From Clostridium aquiflavi (GTDB lineage Bacteria; Bacillota; Clostridia; Clostridiales; Clostridiaceae), in the NCBI RefSeq assembly GCF_031344075.1, contig NZ_JAVJAN010000009.1, positions 33,321-97,320 on the forward strand: DNA of 64,000 nt. The letters run 5' to 3'. Made by a program: the position numbers and the translations under genes. Below the pieces are notes generated by a model. That model was not told where the DNA came from and did not search any database. It worked only from the letters and a program-made list of their open reading frames with translations. Below are positions 53,772-63,008 of the stretch, one piece after another; within the stretch, counting starts at the first letter, position 1; every line of letters begins with the position of its first letter.

Positions 53772-54632
53772 TTACTTTAATAATATATTCTTTCCTATAA
53801 TAACACATTTTGAGTCTGAGCCATGACCAATTTCACTTGTTTTTACTATAGACATATTCTCATCATTTACTATTTCTTTTACTAATTCAATTATACTAGG
53901 TCTATACTGCTTATTTTCCATCTCTGTAAAATTGCCTAATATTATACCTTTTATCTCTTTAAACACTTCTAAATGCTTATAATGAGTTAAATATGTAGCC
54001 ATCTTTGCCACATCACCACTGAAACTCTCTAATAACAAAATTTTATCTTTAAATTTAGGCATATATTCTGTTCCAGCAAGTTTTAAAAAACAACGTATAT
54101 TTCCACCTACCACTATTCCTTCAATAGATTTTCCTTGTATCCATTCATATTTAAAATCAAAAAGACTCTTTTTACCTTCCATAAATGTTTCTTTAAAATT
54201 TTTAATTTGAATTTCAGAATTATCTCCAATTAGATTTCTTATTTGATAAAGATACGTTTTTATATCACTTTTAGTATATAATGCATTTATAACTACTGAT
54301 AAATCACTATAACCAAAAAATAATTTAGGATTTTTCTTTATAGTGTTAAAATCTAAATATTCTAAGATTCCGTTAGCTAAATCTCCACCTGAAATATCAA
54401 AAACAGCTTTTATGCCACTATTTTCAAAAAATTTCATAAGTTCATCAGCTCTCTCTTTTCCACTTCCATTAAATACAGAATATTTTTTATATATTGTATT
54501 AGAAAAAACAACATTTAAACCAATAGATTTTAAAATTCTTTCCAATTCGTTAATCTTTAATTTCATGCTTTTATTAATCCCATTAGAACATGCTATAATT
54601 CCAACTTTATCACCTTTATCTAATAACTTCAT
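53772..54632 (-). CDS. S66 peptidase-like protein (second copy, divergent)
   Basis: 286 residues from ATG 54630-54632, behind AAAAGGAGAATTTG. S66 marks are FFGYSDLSVVINAL (serine), ILLLESFSGDVA (glutamate) and TSEIGHGSDSKCVIIGKN (histidine). It is shorter and more divergent than the S66 gene at 15703; the residue order is the same. It fits the MccF-like or LD-carboxypeptidase branch. No signal peptide. Likely cytoplasmic peptidase; substrate unknown. It is followed by the broken small gene and the nucleotidyltransferase. Confidence 0.8.
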   Translation of the reverse strand: MKLLDKGDKVGIIACSNGINKSMKLKINELERILKSIGLNVVFSNTIYKKYSVFNGSGKERADELMKFFENSGIKAVFDISGGDLANGILEYLDFNTIKKNPKLFFGYSDLSVVINALYTKSDIKTYLYQIRNLIGDNSEIQIKNFKETFMEGKKSLFDFKYEWIQGKSIEGIVVGGNIRCFLKLAGTEYMPKFKDKILLLESFSGDVAKMATYLTHYKHLEVFKEIKGIILGNFTEMENKQYRPSIIELVKEIVNDENMSIVKTSEIGHGSDSKCVIIGKNILLK

Positions 54633-54755
54633 CAAATTCTCCTTTTAATATTTTCTTAAGTTACATACTTTATCTAAATTAATTATATTTTTTCATTTAT
54701 TAATGGTCAATGATAAGTTTTTTCCTATATACACTTGCTTTAACTCAGAGTTTTG

Positions 54756-54784
54756 TTTACAATTTGAATATTATGGATTATAAT
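54756..54784 (+). promoter_or_regulatory. Promoter of the GT2/GtrA operon
   Basis: TTTACA (54756-54761), 17-base spacer, TATAAT (54779-54784), 83 bases before the start. Transcription should begin near 54791. Confidence 0.75.
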
Positions 54785-54798
54785 GATTTTTGTATTTT

Positions 54799-54840
54799 TA
54801 TACGTTATGAAACATTGGTACATATATTTCATAACGTATA
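54799..54840 (+). promoter_or_regulatory. Perfect inverted repeat in the GT2 leader
   Basis: TATACGTTATGAAA/TTTCATAACGTATA, 14-bp arms with a 14-base spacer, starting about 8 bases after the expected transcription start. It could be an operator for a dimeric repressor or a 5' hairpin. No T run follows, so it is not a terminator. Confidence 0.6.
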
Positions 54841-54866
54841 TATTGACAATTTGGAGGTAGTATAAT

Positions 54867-55838
54867 ATGAAAGGTTGCCTATACTTGGTAATTCCTTGTT
54901 ATAATGAAGAAGCTGTATTACACGAAACAGCAAAGAGATTATTAGTAAAAATGAATTCCATGATAGATAAAGATTTTATATCAAATGATAGTAAAATTTT
55001 ATTTGTTAATGATGGTTCAAAAGATAAGACATGGGATATAATTGAAGAGCTTCATGCTCAAAATCCAATTTTCAGTGGAGTAAATTTATCTAGAAATAAA
55101 GGACATCAAAATGCTTTATTAGCTGGATTAATGACTGCTAAAGATTATGCTGATATAACAATATCACTAGATGCTGATCTCCAAGATGATATTGAAGTAA
55201 TTGATAAGTTTGTTGAAGAATATTATTCAGGCAGTGATGTTGTTTATGGTGTTAGATCATCTAGACAAACAGATACTTTCTTTAAAAGAACAACTGCTTT
55301 AGGATTTTATAAATTTATGAATGCTCTTGGTGTAGATGTTATGTACAATCATGCTGATTATAGACTTATGAGTAAAAGAGCTTTAGATGGATTAAGTCAA
55401 TTTAAAGAAGTGAATTTATTCTTGAGAGGTATTGTTCCTTTAATTGGATACAAATACTCTGTTGTAGAATATGAGCGTCATGAAAGATTTGCTGGAGAAT
55501 CAAAATATCCTTTAAAAAAGATGCTTGCTTTTGCATTAGATGGTATTACATCTTTTAGTATAAAACCAATAAGAATAATTACTGGATTAGGATTCTTTAT
55601 ATTTTTTGTTAGTTTTATAGCTTTAATCTATTCTCTTATAGTTAAATTCTTAGGTGAAACAGTTACAGGTTGGACTTCATTAACTTTATCTATTTGGATG
55701 CTTGGTGGAATACAACTTTTATCTTTAGGAGTAATTGGAGAATATATAGGGAAAATATATAATGAAACAAAACAAAGACCTCGTTTTATTATCGCTGATA
55801 AATTAATAAAAACTGATGAAAATAAAACTAATATGTAG
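54867..55838 (+). CDS. GT2 polyprenyl-phosphate glycosyltransferase (GtrB/DPM-like)
   Basis: 323 residues. GT-A catalytic domain: VIPCYNEEAVLHETAKRLL, ILFVNDGSKDKTWDII, SRNKGHQNALLAGL and ISLDADLQDDIEVI (DxD-type metal site). Two C-terminal membrane helices (about 232-262 and 268-292). Such enzymes load a sugar onto undecaprenyl phosphate. The product is flipped by the GtrA protein encoded next and then used to decorate teichoic acid or another surface polymer. The ATG follows TTTGGAGGTAGTATAAT. Sugar identity unknown. Confidence 0.88.
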   Translation: MKGCLYLVIPCYNEEAVLHETAKRLLVKMNSMIDKDFISNDSKILFVNDGSKDKTWDIIEELHAQNPIFSGVNLSRNKGHQNALLAGLMTAKDYADITISLDADLQDDIEVIDKFVEEYYSGSDVVYGVRSSRQTDTFFKRTTALGFYKFMNALGVDVMYNHADYRLMSKRALDGLSQFKEVNLFLRGIVPLIGYKYSVVEYERHERFAGESKYPLKKMLAFALDGITSFSIKPIRIITGLGFFIFFVSFIALIYSLIVKFLGETVTGWTSLTLSIWMLGGIQLLSLGVIGEYIGKIYNETKQRPRFIIADKLIKTDENKTNM

Positions 55839-55847
55839 GTGACTATA

Positions 55848-56246
55848 TTGGATAAGCTTATACTAAAATTTAAAAATACATTTTTTACAAAACAATTTTT
55901 TATTTTTGTAACTATAGGACTTATAAACACATTTATTGGGGTTGTATTTTCATATATATTTTCAAGCTTTTTAAATGAGAACATAGCTTTTGTGGTAGGA
56001 TATATTTGTGGATTATTTATATCTTATTTATTGAACAGTTTCTTTACATTTAAAGAAGCTTTAGATTTTAATAAATTTATAAAATTTGCAATTTCATATA
56101 TACCAAATTTTATTATACAAAATATAGTTGTTCTTATAGTATTTAACATGATGGGATTACACAAGCTTATAGCTTATGTTTTAGCAGCTATAATTGGAGT
56201 TCCTGTAACATTTGTATTAATGAAATTTTTTGCATTTAAGCATTAA
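55848..56246 (+). CDS. GtrA-family membrane protein
   Basis: 132 residues from TTG at 55848 (AGGTGA lies 5 bases upstream). An in-frame GTG at 55839 sits right at the ribosome site and is less likely. Four membrane helices: FVTIGLINTFIGVVFSY, NIAFVVGYICGLFISYLL, the KFAISYIPNFIIQNIVVLIV and IAYVLAAIIGVPVTFVLM segments. Family role: flipping of lipid-linked sugar. Follows the GT2 gene with a 9-base gap. Confidence 0.88.
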   Translation: MDKLILKFKNTFFTKQFFIFVTIGLINTFIGVVFSYIFSSFLNENIAFVVGYICGLFISYLLNSFFTFKEALDFNKFIKFAISYIPNFIIQNIVVLIVFNMMGLHKLIAYVLAAIIGVPVTFVLMKFFAFKH

Positions 56247-56276
56247 TAATATAAATCTTTTTTATATAAATTATGC

Positions 56277-56326
56277 AAAAAGACTGGTGTACAATGAATA
56301 AAAATTTATTGTACACCAGTCTTTTT
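56277..56326. terminator. Bidirectional terminator after GtrA
   Basis: Perfect 19-bp arms AAAAAGACTGGTGTACAAT/ATTGTACACCAGTCTTTTT with a 12-base loop and T runs on both sides. It also ends the converging alcohol dehydrogenase gene. Confidence 0.9.
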
Positions 56327-56361
56327 ATTTTTAATTATTAACACAAGTTTTAAATAAATAT

Positions 56362-57525
56362 TTATAATGCAGCTTTATAAATGTTCGCTACATCTTTTGG
56401 CGTAAGCGGTTTAAATCCATATTGTAATCCTGATTTTACTGCTTTTTGTGCCATAATTTCAAAATTTTCTTCTCCAATTCCGACTTCTCTTAATGTTGAT
56501 GGAATTCCTAATTCTTTAAAGAATTCTGCAGTCTTATCTATTGCAGTATTAGCTATAGCATATTTATCTAAACTCTCATCTATATTCCACACATTAACTC
56601 CATACTCAACGAATTTATATAACGTATCATCATTTAAAACATATCTCATCCAATGAGGTGTTAAAATCGCTAAACCAACTCCATGAGTTATATCATAAAA
56701 TGCGCTTAGTTCATGTTCCATTGGATGTACTGACCATGCTCCAGCTGTTCCATATGATATTAAACCATTAATAGCCAAACTAGATGCCCACATTAAATTT
56801 GCTCTTGCTTCATAATTATTAGGCTCTTGTATTGCTATTTTTCCATATTTCATACATGCTTTAAGTAGTCCCTCCGCAGTTCTTGCTTGGATAAATGCTC
56901 CTTTAGTATTATTAAAATAATTTTCAAATATATGACTCATAATGTCTGCAGTTCCTGCTGCTGTTTGATTTTTAGGAACAGAGTAAGTATACTCTGGATC
57001 TAATATTGATACTTTAGGTTTCATCTTATCATGACCTGTACCTATTTTTTGGTTTTTGCTCATATCAGATATAACTGCATATGGATCCATTTCTGAACCT
57101 GTTGCTGATAAAGTTAAAGTGGTAATTATAGGTAACACCTTAGTTATTTTGCTTGGATCTAATACAATATCCCATGGATCATTATCATAATTTACTCCTG
57201 CTGCAATAACTTTAGCACAATCTATTGTGCTTCCTCCTCCAACAGCTAAAACAACTTCTATATCATTATCTCTACAAAGTTTTACGCCTTCTCTAACGGA
57301 CTCTATTCTAGGATTTGGAGCTATATTAGAAAGTTCTACATATGATATATTGTTATCTTTTAATATTTTCATCATATCATCATATAAACCTATTCTCTTA
57401 ATGCTTCCCCCACCATATACAACAAGAACTTTGCTTCCATATTTTTTTATAGCATTTCCTAAATGCTTTATTTGACCTTTTCCAAAGTAAATTTCAGTAG
57501 GTATTGAATAATTAAAATTTTCCAT
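56362..57525 (-). CDS. Iron-containing alcohol dehydrogenase (butanol-dehydrogenase type)
   Basis: 387 residues, group III Fe-ADH. Starts FNYSIPTEIYFGKGQIKHLG as in clostridial BdhA/BdhB and Bacillus YugJ. NAD(P) motif AVGGGSTIDCAKVIAAG; metal ligands in TADIMSHIFENYF (Asp, His) and EHELSAFYDITHGVGLA (two His). It reduces aldehydes such as butyraldehyde with NAD(P)H; physiological substrate uncertain. The ATG follows AAGGAGAGATTTTAT. Single gene. Confidence 0.9.
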   Translation of the reverse strand: MENFNYSIPTEIYFGKGQIKHLGNAIKKYGSKVLVVYGGGSIKRIGLYDDMMKILKDNNISYVELSNIAPNPRIESVREGVKLCRDNDIEVVLAVGGGSTIDCAKVIAAGVNYDNDPWDIVLDPSKITKVLPIITTLTLSATGSEMDPYAVISDMSKNQKIGTGHDKMKPKVSILDPEYTYSVPKNQTAAGTADIMSHIFENYFNNTKGAFIQARTAEGLLKACMKYGKIAIQEPNNYEARANLMWASSLAINGLISYGTAGAWSVHPMEHELSAFYDITHGVGLAILTPHWMRYVLNDDTLYKFVEYGVNVWNIDESLDKYAIANTAIDKTAEFFKELGIPSTLREVGIGEENFEIMAQKAVKSGLQYGFKPLTPKDVANIYKAAL

Positions 57526-57571
57526 ATAAAATCTCTCCTTACGATATATTTAATTAAAATATTTTATATTT

Positions 57572-57636
57572 GGCTATGTTTTAAACATATATTGATATAT
57601 GCAATAGGTAAAATGGAATTGTAGTAAAATATAGCC
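57572..57636. repeat. Copy of the dispersed repeat with paired ends
   Basis: GGCTATGTTTTAAACATATA then TTGATATATGCAATAGGTAAA and ATGGAATTG. The ends GGCTATGTTTTA and TAAAATATAGCC pair imperfectly, so this short copy is itself a palindrome. It lies between the pseudouridine synthase stop and the alcohol dehydrogenase start. Confidence 0.6.
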
Positions 57637-57666
57637 CTATATGTATATATTGTCTAAAAATTTTTG

Positions 57667-58350
57667 TTACTTAGAATTTTTTAACCCTTCTATTTCTTCT
57701 TCTAATAAATAACGCCATTTACCATATTCTAAATTTCCAAGTTCAATATTAAGAATTCTTATTCTTTCTAATTTTTTAACATTATATCCAAAAACTTTGC
57801 TCATTCTCCTAATTTGTTTATTAAGACCTTGCGTCAAAACAATGTTAAATGTATCTTCCGAAATTCTTCTTACTTTGCAATGTCTTGTTTTTACATTACA
57901 TATTTCAACACCACTTGTCATTCCTAAAATAAATTCATTATTAAAAGGTCTATCTAAAGTAACTATATATTCTTTTTCATGTTCATTTTCTGATTCTAAA
58001 ATATTGTTAGCTAAATCCCCATCATTAGTTAACAATATTAATCCTTGAGATGCTTTATCTAATCTACCTACAGGAAATATATATTCAGGATAATCCATAA
58101 AATTTATTATATTATTTTCAACTTCATCTGCTGCAGTACAGGTTACTCCTACTGGTTTATTTAATGCTATATAGATTTTTTTCTTTATTGGAAGAGTCTT
58201 GTTATCAAGAAGAATTTCATCCTCTAATTCTACCCATTGTCCTTGTATACATGGAATTCCATTTACAATTATTCTATTTTCTTCAATGAGCTTACTAGTA
58301 TCTTTTCTTGAACAAATACCTAAATTACTAAAAAGTTTGTTTATTCTCAT
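57667..58350 (-). CDS. rluF: RsuA/RluF-family pseudouridine synthase
   Basis: 227 residues. An S4 RNA-binding domain (1-55, RINKLFSNLGICSRKDTSKLI) precedes the catalytic domain; the active aspartate is in VGRLDKASQGLILLTNDGD. ALNKPVGVTC and LTQGLNKQIRRMSKVFGY complete the family pattern. It modifies a uridine in 23S rRNA (RluF) or a close target; the RluB/RluE branch is the alternative. The ATG follows AAGGTTGGGATATAAAAT, 43 bases after the sensor kinase gene. Confidence 0.85.
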   Translation of the reverse strand: MRINKLFSNLGICSRKDTSKLIEENRIIVNGIPCIQGQWVELEDEILLDNKTLPIKKKIYIALNKPVGVTCTAADEVENNIINFMDYPEYIFPVGRLDKASQGLILLTNDGDLANNILESENEHEKEYIVTLDRPFNNEFILGMTSGVEICNVKTRHCKVRRISEDTFNIVLTQGLNKQIRRMSKVFGYNVKKLERIRILNIELGNLEYGKWRYLLEEEIEGLKNSK

Positions 58351-58393
58351 ATTTTATATCCCAACCTTACAAGCTTAATGATACATATAAATT

Positions 58394-61300
58394 CTACTCT
58401 ATATTAGTAGGTAATATTATAACAAATTCACAGCCTTTTCCAATATCACTATTAATATATATTTTTCCCTTATGTAAATCTATAATATGTTTGGTTATAG
58501 TTAATCCTAATCCACTGCCACCTTTTGATTCTGAATTTGCATCTACAATTTGATTAAATCTATCAAATATAGCTTTATGATATTTAGGATCTATTCCTAT
58601 TCCAGTATCTTTAACTTTAATTATGACTTTATTATTTAAATCTTTTAAAGTTACTTTTATTTCTCCGCCTTCTGGTGTAAATTTAGCTGCATTACTTACT
58701 AAATTAACTATACATCTTTCAATTTCATAACTATCACACATTATAACTTTTTCTTCAACTTCCGGATCTATAATTAGGTGTATTCCTTTATTTTCAATAT
58801 AATCTTTTAAACTCAAAGATGTTTCCTCAACTAAATATACTATATCATTTTCTTTAAAATTTGTTTCATATCTTCCACTTTCAATTTTATTTGTATCTAT
58901 TATATTATTTATTAACCTTAATAATCTATTTGAATTTCTTTTTATTATCTTCATATAATAATTTAACTTTTCTTTATCTATTCCATCATCTTGTTTGTTT
59001 AATTCTGATATAAGCTGTTCTGTAGATGAAATAACATTTAAAGGTGTTCTAAGTTCATGAGAAAGATTAACAAAGTAATTATTCTTATTTCGCTCTAAGT
59101 CAATAACTTTATTTAATAATTTGCTATTTTTGTCCATCTCTTCCCTTAACTGCTTAGTTCTTTTTTCAACCATTCTATCAAGATTCTTCATTTTATTAAG
59201 ACTTAAATAAATTATTAGTATAGATATAATTAAATATAGTATTATTGCTTGTTTACTTTTCCATAATGGTGGTTTTATAGTAAATGTAATTTGGCTTTCA
59301 TCACTTAGACTCCCATCCGGCATTTCAACTTTTGCTTTTAATATATGATTCCCTGATTTTATATTATTATAAGTAAATTCATTAGAATTTCCCATATTCC
59401 AATCACTATCTATCCCCTCCAACTTATAAAAATACTTTATAGCATCTCTATTCTTATAATCTGGAACAAACATTTTAACTCTAACCATATTTTCATCTGA
59501 ATTAAATTTTAATCCATCTATATTTTTATATTTTTTTCCCTTTACTTCAAATGCTTCAAAAAAAACTTTAGGTAAACTTCTGTTTTTATTTATTTCTGAT
59601 GGATTAAATATATTTAATCCATTAATACCTCCAAATAAAAATTCTCCCTTACTATTTTTAAAATAACTATTTCCATTAAATTCATTGCTTTGAAGTCTAT
59701 TTGATATATTTAAATTAGTAAATGTATTGTTACTTATATCTAATTTTGATATTCCATTATTAGTACTTACCCAAGGATTATCATAATCATCTATTAAAAT
59801 TCCATAAATATTATTATTAGCAAGTCCATTTTTTTCTGTGTATCTTGTAAATTTTTCTGTATTCTTATCTAATTTATTTAGTCCGTATTTAGTGCCTATC
59901 CATATATTATTTTTTCTGTCCTCTACTATTGAAACTATAGCATTACAACTTATAGCATTGTTATCGCCTTCAACTTTAGTATAATTTTTTATAGTCATAT
60001 CCCGTGGATCTAATCTTACTAATCCTCCGTTCATATATAACCCTATCCAGTACATTCCTTCTTTATCCTGATATATACTATCAACATAAGTATCTACTAT
60101 ATTATTGTTTTTTAAAATATATGTCATATCTACTACAGTATCATCTTTTAAATTTAAAACATTAACTCCATCTGCTGTTCCTATCCATAAGCAATCTTTA
60201 TTATCTATAAATAAAGTTCTTATTTTATTGTTAGTTAATCCATTCTCAGTTGTATACACTTTAATTTCATTAGTATTTTTATCAATTTTATTTAAACCAT
60301 TGTCTGTAGCTACCCAAATTTCATTTTTTCTTCCAGTTATAAATTTAATTTTGTCACTTATAAGATCACTATTTTTAGAATTTATTCTTGTTACATTTTC
60401 AGTTTTAGGATTCATTATATTTAATCCCTTATTAATAGTACCTATCCAAACTAATCCTTCACTATCTTCATAAATCCCTTGTATTGAGTTGTCACTTATC
60501 GTGTTTTTTAAAAAAGGATCATATTTATAATGTTTTATTCCATTGCTAGGATCAAAAGTGCTAATTCCAGAAGATGTACCTACCCACATTAATCCTGTAG
60601 AATCCTCCATTATAGAAAAAGTGCTTTTGTTTATTAAACTAAATTTATCATATACTCTATTTATATAAGTAGTAAAATTATCCTCATCTTCATTGTACAT
60701 AGATAGTCCATAATCTGTACATACCCATACTACTCCCCTACTGTCTTTTAAAATATCTTTAACTACTCCACCCTTTAATTTTCCTTTTTCAAATTCTCTT
60801 TTTCCTTCAAAACTTCCAGTTTTATATTTAACTATATTATTTGTTTTTATATCTACCTTTAATAATCCAGCTCCAGATGTTCCTACCCATACTTGTCCAT
60901 TCTTATCTGAATATACCTTATGTATAGAGTTTTTATAGTCATTATTAGTATTATATAAAAATTCTATATCTTTAGTTTTCATATTTACTTTATTTAATCC
61001 ATTCTCAGTTCCAATCCATATATTATTATCTTCATCTTCATCTAAACTATATATAACCTGATTAGTAAGAACTTGTTGATTATTACTATATAAAATTCTT
61101 TCAAACTTGTCTTCATTTTCATTATAAATATTTAACCCATCAGCTGTAGCAACTAATATTTTTTGGTCATTAGTAATTAAAATATCACAAATGTTATAAT
61201 TAGATAAATTTCCTTGTGATTCCTTATCATAATAGTTCTCAATAGTATCATCTTTTAAATTAATCTTACTCAATCCATTTGCTGTTCCAACCCATAAATT

Positions 61301-61612
61301 ACCTGATTTGTCTTCTTTAATTACTGTTATGCTGTTACTTGAAATACTATTATTTGAATTTTCTTCATATTTATAAACTTTAAATTCTTTTCCATTATAC
61401 TTATTTAATCCATCATGAGTACCTATCCAAATATATCCTCTGCTATCCTGAAAAATGTCTTCTACACTAGATTGAGATAATCCATCATCTATACTAATAC
61501 TTTTAAAATTAATATTATTGTATGCCTTAACATCATTTTGAGTATTTATTATTAAGAAACTAAAAAATATTACTACAATCATTATTTTTTTCAATATTAA
61601 TCTCTTTTTCAT
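58394..61612 (-). CDS. Two-component sensor kinase with 14-blade Reg_prop ectodomain
   Basis: 1072 residues. A signal/membrane anchor (about 1-30) precedes about fourteen Reg_prop repeats, each with an IWIGTxxGLNKxN-like stretch (for example IWIGTHDGLNKYN, LWVGTANGLSKIN, LWIGTADGVNVLN, IWIGTKYGLNKLD), forming two seven-blade propellers outside the cell. A Y_Y_Y-type domain (about 690-765) and a membrane helix follow. The kinase has HisKA NLSHELRTPLNVIS, N-box NLVSNAAKFTPEGG and ATP lid TGIGIDPKYH, SGLGLTITKHI. There is no receiver or DNA-binding domain, and no response regulator nearby. Propellers of this type usually sense glycans. Followed by rluF. Confidence 0.88.
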   Translation of the reverse strand: MKKRLILKKIMIVVIFFSFLIINTQNDVKAYNNINFKSISIDDGLSQSSVEDIFQDSRGYIWIGTHDGLNKYNGKEFKVYKYEENSNNSISSNSITVIKEDKSGNLWVGTANGLSKINLKDDTIENYYDKESQGNLSNYNICDILITNDQKILVATADGLNIYNENEDKFERILYSNNQQVLTNQVIYSLDEDEDNNIWIGTENGLNKVNMKTKDIEFLYNTNNDYKNSIHKVYSDKNGQVWVGTSGAGLLKVDIKTNNIVKYKTGSFEGKREFEKGKLKGGVVKDILKDSRGVVWVCTDYGLSMYNEDEDNFTTYINRVYDKFSLINKSTFSIMEDSTGLMWVGTSSGISTFDPSNGIKHYKYDPFLKNTISDNSIQGIYEDSEGLVWIGTINKGLNIMNPKTENVTRINSKNSDLISDKIKFITGRKNEIWVATDNGLNKIDKNTNEIKVYTTENGLTNNKIRTLFIDNKDCLWIGTADGVNVLNLKDDTVVDMTYILKNNNIVDTYVDSIYQDKEGMYWIGLYMNGGLVRLDPRDMTIKNYTKVEGDNNAISCNAIVSIVEDRKNNIWIGTKYGLNKLDKNTEKFTRYTEKNGLANNNIYGILIDDYDNPWVSTNNGISKLDISNNTFTNLNISNRLQSNEFNGNSYFKNSKGEFLFGGINGLNIFNPSEINKNRSLPKVFFEAFEVKGKKYKNIDGLKFNSDENMVRVKMFVPDYKNRDAIKYFYKLEGIDSDWNMGNSNEFTYNNIKSGNHILKAKVEMPDGSLSDESQITFTIKPPLWKSKQAIILYLIISILIIYLSLNKMKNLDRMVEKRTKQLREEMDKNSKLLNKVIDLERNKNNYFVNLSHELRTPLNVISSTEQLISELNKQDDGIDKEKLNYYMKIIKRNSNRLLRLINNIIDTNKIESGRYETNFKENDIVYLVEETSLSLKDYIENKGIHLIIDPEVEEKVIMCDSYEIERCIVNLVSNAAKFTPEGGEIKVTLKDLNNKVIIKVKDTGIGIDPKYHKAIFDRFNQIVDANSESKGGSGLGLTITKHIIDLHKGKIYINSDIGKGCEFVIILPTNIE

Positions 61613-61827
61613 AATTTCTCCCTTTTCGACAATATTTATATAAATAATTATACTACAATACTATTTTTTAATACAATATTTTATATTAATAGTTTAATAT
61701 TCCTAGTTAATTTTATTTTATTTTTAAATATTTTAAATTTTTTTACATAATTTAAGTAAAAAATCACCTTTTAGTAAAACCAATTATTATAATATTTTCT
61801 ATCTATATAAAAATATCTATTTTAAGA

Positions 61828-61869
61828 GGCTGTTGCAAAACTAACTTTCAAGTTAGTTTTGCAACAGCC
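61828..61869 (-). terminator. Perfect 19-bp hairpin after uvsE
   Basis: GGCTGTTGCAAAACTAACT/AGTTAGTTTTGCAACAGCC with a 4-base loop, 10 bases past the uvsE stop. It could terminate uvsE transcription, though the T run after it is weak. Its GGCTGTTGCAAA ends resemble IS6-type terminal repeats (see findings). Confidence 0.65.
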
Positions 61870-61879
61870 CCATTTTTGG

Positions 61880-62842
61880 TTAAGCCTCAAAAGTACTTTG
61901 ATCAATCCATTTATAATTAGGCTTAATTTCTTTTATTTCTTCTACTAATTTAAATAATGCTATATCTTTTTGTTTGCATTCAAGCATAACATCAAAATCT
62001 CTATCTATAACTTTAGTTTTTTCAATAAATTCTACAAAATCATTTGCATTTATGAATTCTGAGTGTTTTCTATCTTTTTCATGATCCTTAGGGCTAGAAA
62101 AATGAACTTTAGGTGGTAATGACTCTTCATTCCAAGTATTAAAAATACCTTCAATTAACTCCATTATGTTTTCTCCAGAATTATTACAATTATGATGATG
62201 AACATCTAATACCATAGGTACTTTTAATTCTTTAGATATATTTAAAATTTCACTTGCAGTATAAGTTTTATCATCATTTTCTATAATTAATCTAGACGTT
62301 ATTTCTGTGGGAAACTCTTTTAAATTTTTAATAAATCTTTTAATCCCCTCTTCTTTTCCTCCTGTAGCTCCACCAAGATGTATTACCATTTTTCCTTCTT
62401 TATAATCAAAGTCTTCAAACCACTCTGCTTGACGTATTAAATTTAATTTTGTATTTTTAACAACTTGAGGATTTATACTATTTATAACATTGAATTCATC
62501 TGGGTGAGTATCTACCCTCATATTATAATTTTTTATGAGATTCCCTATATATTTAAAATCTTTTCTAAACATCTCTCTATGACCCCAGTACCCCACTTCT
62601 GGATGAGTGACTAGAGGAATCAGACCTGATGTTATTCTATAGAAATGTATATTGTTTTCTATATTATATTCAAGTATCTTTATTAAGTCATTTAAGTTAG
62701 ATAATGCAACTGATTTTAATTTTTCACTCTTCTTTTCTTGTTCTATTATTTTGCTATAATTTTTAAAAGTTACTGTACTAGAACTAGTAACTTTTTTTCC
62801 TAAATTCATTGCTATTGAAACATATCCTAATCTTACTTTCAT
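61880..62842 (-). CDS. uvsE: UV DNA damage endonuclease UvsE
   Basis: 320 residues, TIM-barrel endonuclease IV-like fold. Typical parts: KVRLGYVSIAMNLG at the start, FYRITSGLIPLVTHP, RVDTHPDEFNVINS, MVIHLGGATGGKEEGIKRF, LIIENDDKTYTA, VPMVLDVHHHNCN, PPKVHFSSPKDHEKDRKHSEFI and FDVMLECKQKD. The His, Asp and Glu residues are metal ligands. It nicks DNA 5' to UV photoproducts and other lesions, which suits a spore-former. The ATG follows AATATAGGAGAATATTT. Confidence 0.93.
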   Translation of the reverse strand: MKVRLGYVSIAMNLGKKVTSSSTVTFKNYSKIIEQEKKSEKLKSVALSNLNDLIKILEYNIENNIHFYRITSGLIPLVTHPEVGYWGHREMFRKDFKYIGNLIKNYNMRVDTHPDEFNVINSINPQVVKNTKLNLIRQAEWFEDFDYKEGKMVIHLGGATGGKEEGIKRFIKNLKEFPTEITSRLIIENDDKTYTASEILNISKELKVPMVLDVHHHNCNNSGENIMELIEGIFNTWNEESLPPKVHFSSPKDHEKDRKHSEFINANDFVEFIEKTKVIDRDFDVMLECKQKDIALFKLVEEIKEIKPNYKWIDQSTFEA

Positions 62843-62873
62843 AAATATTCTCCTATATTATCAAAAGAATTAC

Positions 62874-62960
62874 CTATCTTTTATTTTTGTACCAATTAGC
62901 TATCCATATTCCTATTAAACATACTATAATAAATATTACTAAAATTATATACCAAGGCAT
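62874..62960 (-). CDS. 28-residue membrane peptide with hidden ribosome site
   Basis: Reads MPWYIILVIFIIVCLIG then IWIANWYKNKR: one hydrophobic helix with a charged lysine/arginine tail. The ATG at 62958-62960 follows AAGGATGTGTTAATT, which is in the 3' arm of a perfect hairpin (62965-63008). The size, helix and basic tail resemble type I toxins, but also harmless small membrane proteins. It lies 31 bases ahead of the uvsE start in the same direction. No antisense RNA was identified. Confidence 0.6.
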   Translation of the reverse strand: MPWYIILVIFIIVCLIGIWIANWYKNKR

Positions 62961-62964
62961 AATT

Positions 62965-63008
62965 AACACATCCTTATAAACTTTATTCTTATTTTATAAG
63001 GATGTGTT
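62965..63008 (-). promoter_or_regulatory. Hairpin covering the ribosome site of the small peptide
   Basis: Perfect 16-bp arms AACACATCCTTATAAA/TTTATAAGGATGTGTT with a 12-base loop. Read on the minus strand, the downstream arm contains AAGGATGTG. Neither side carries a T run, so a terminator is unlikely. Confidence 0.75.
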
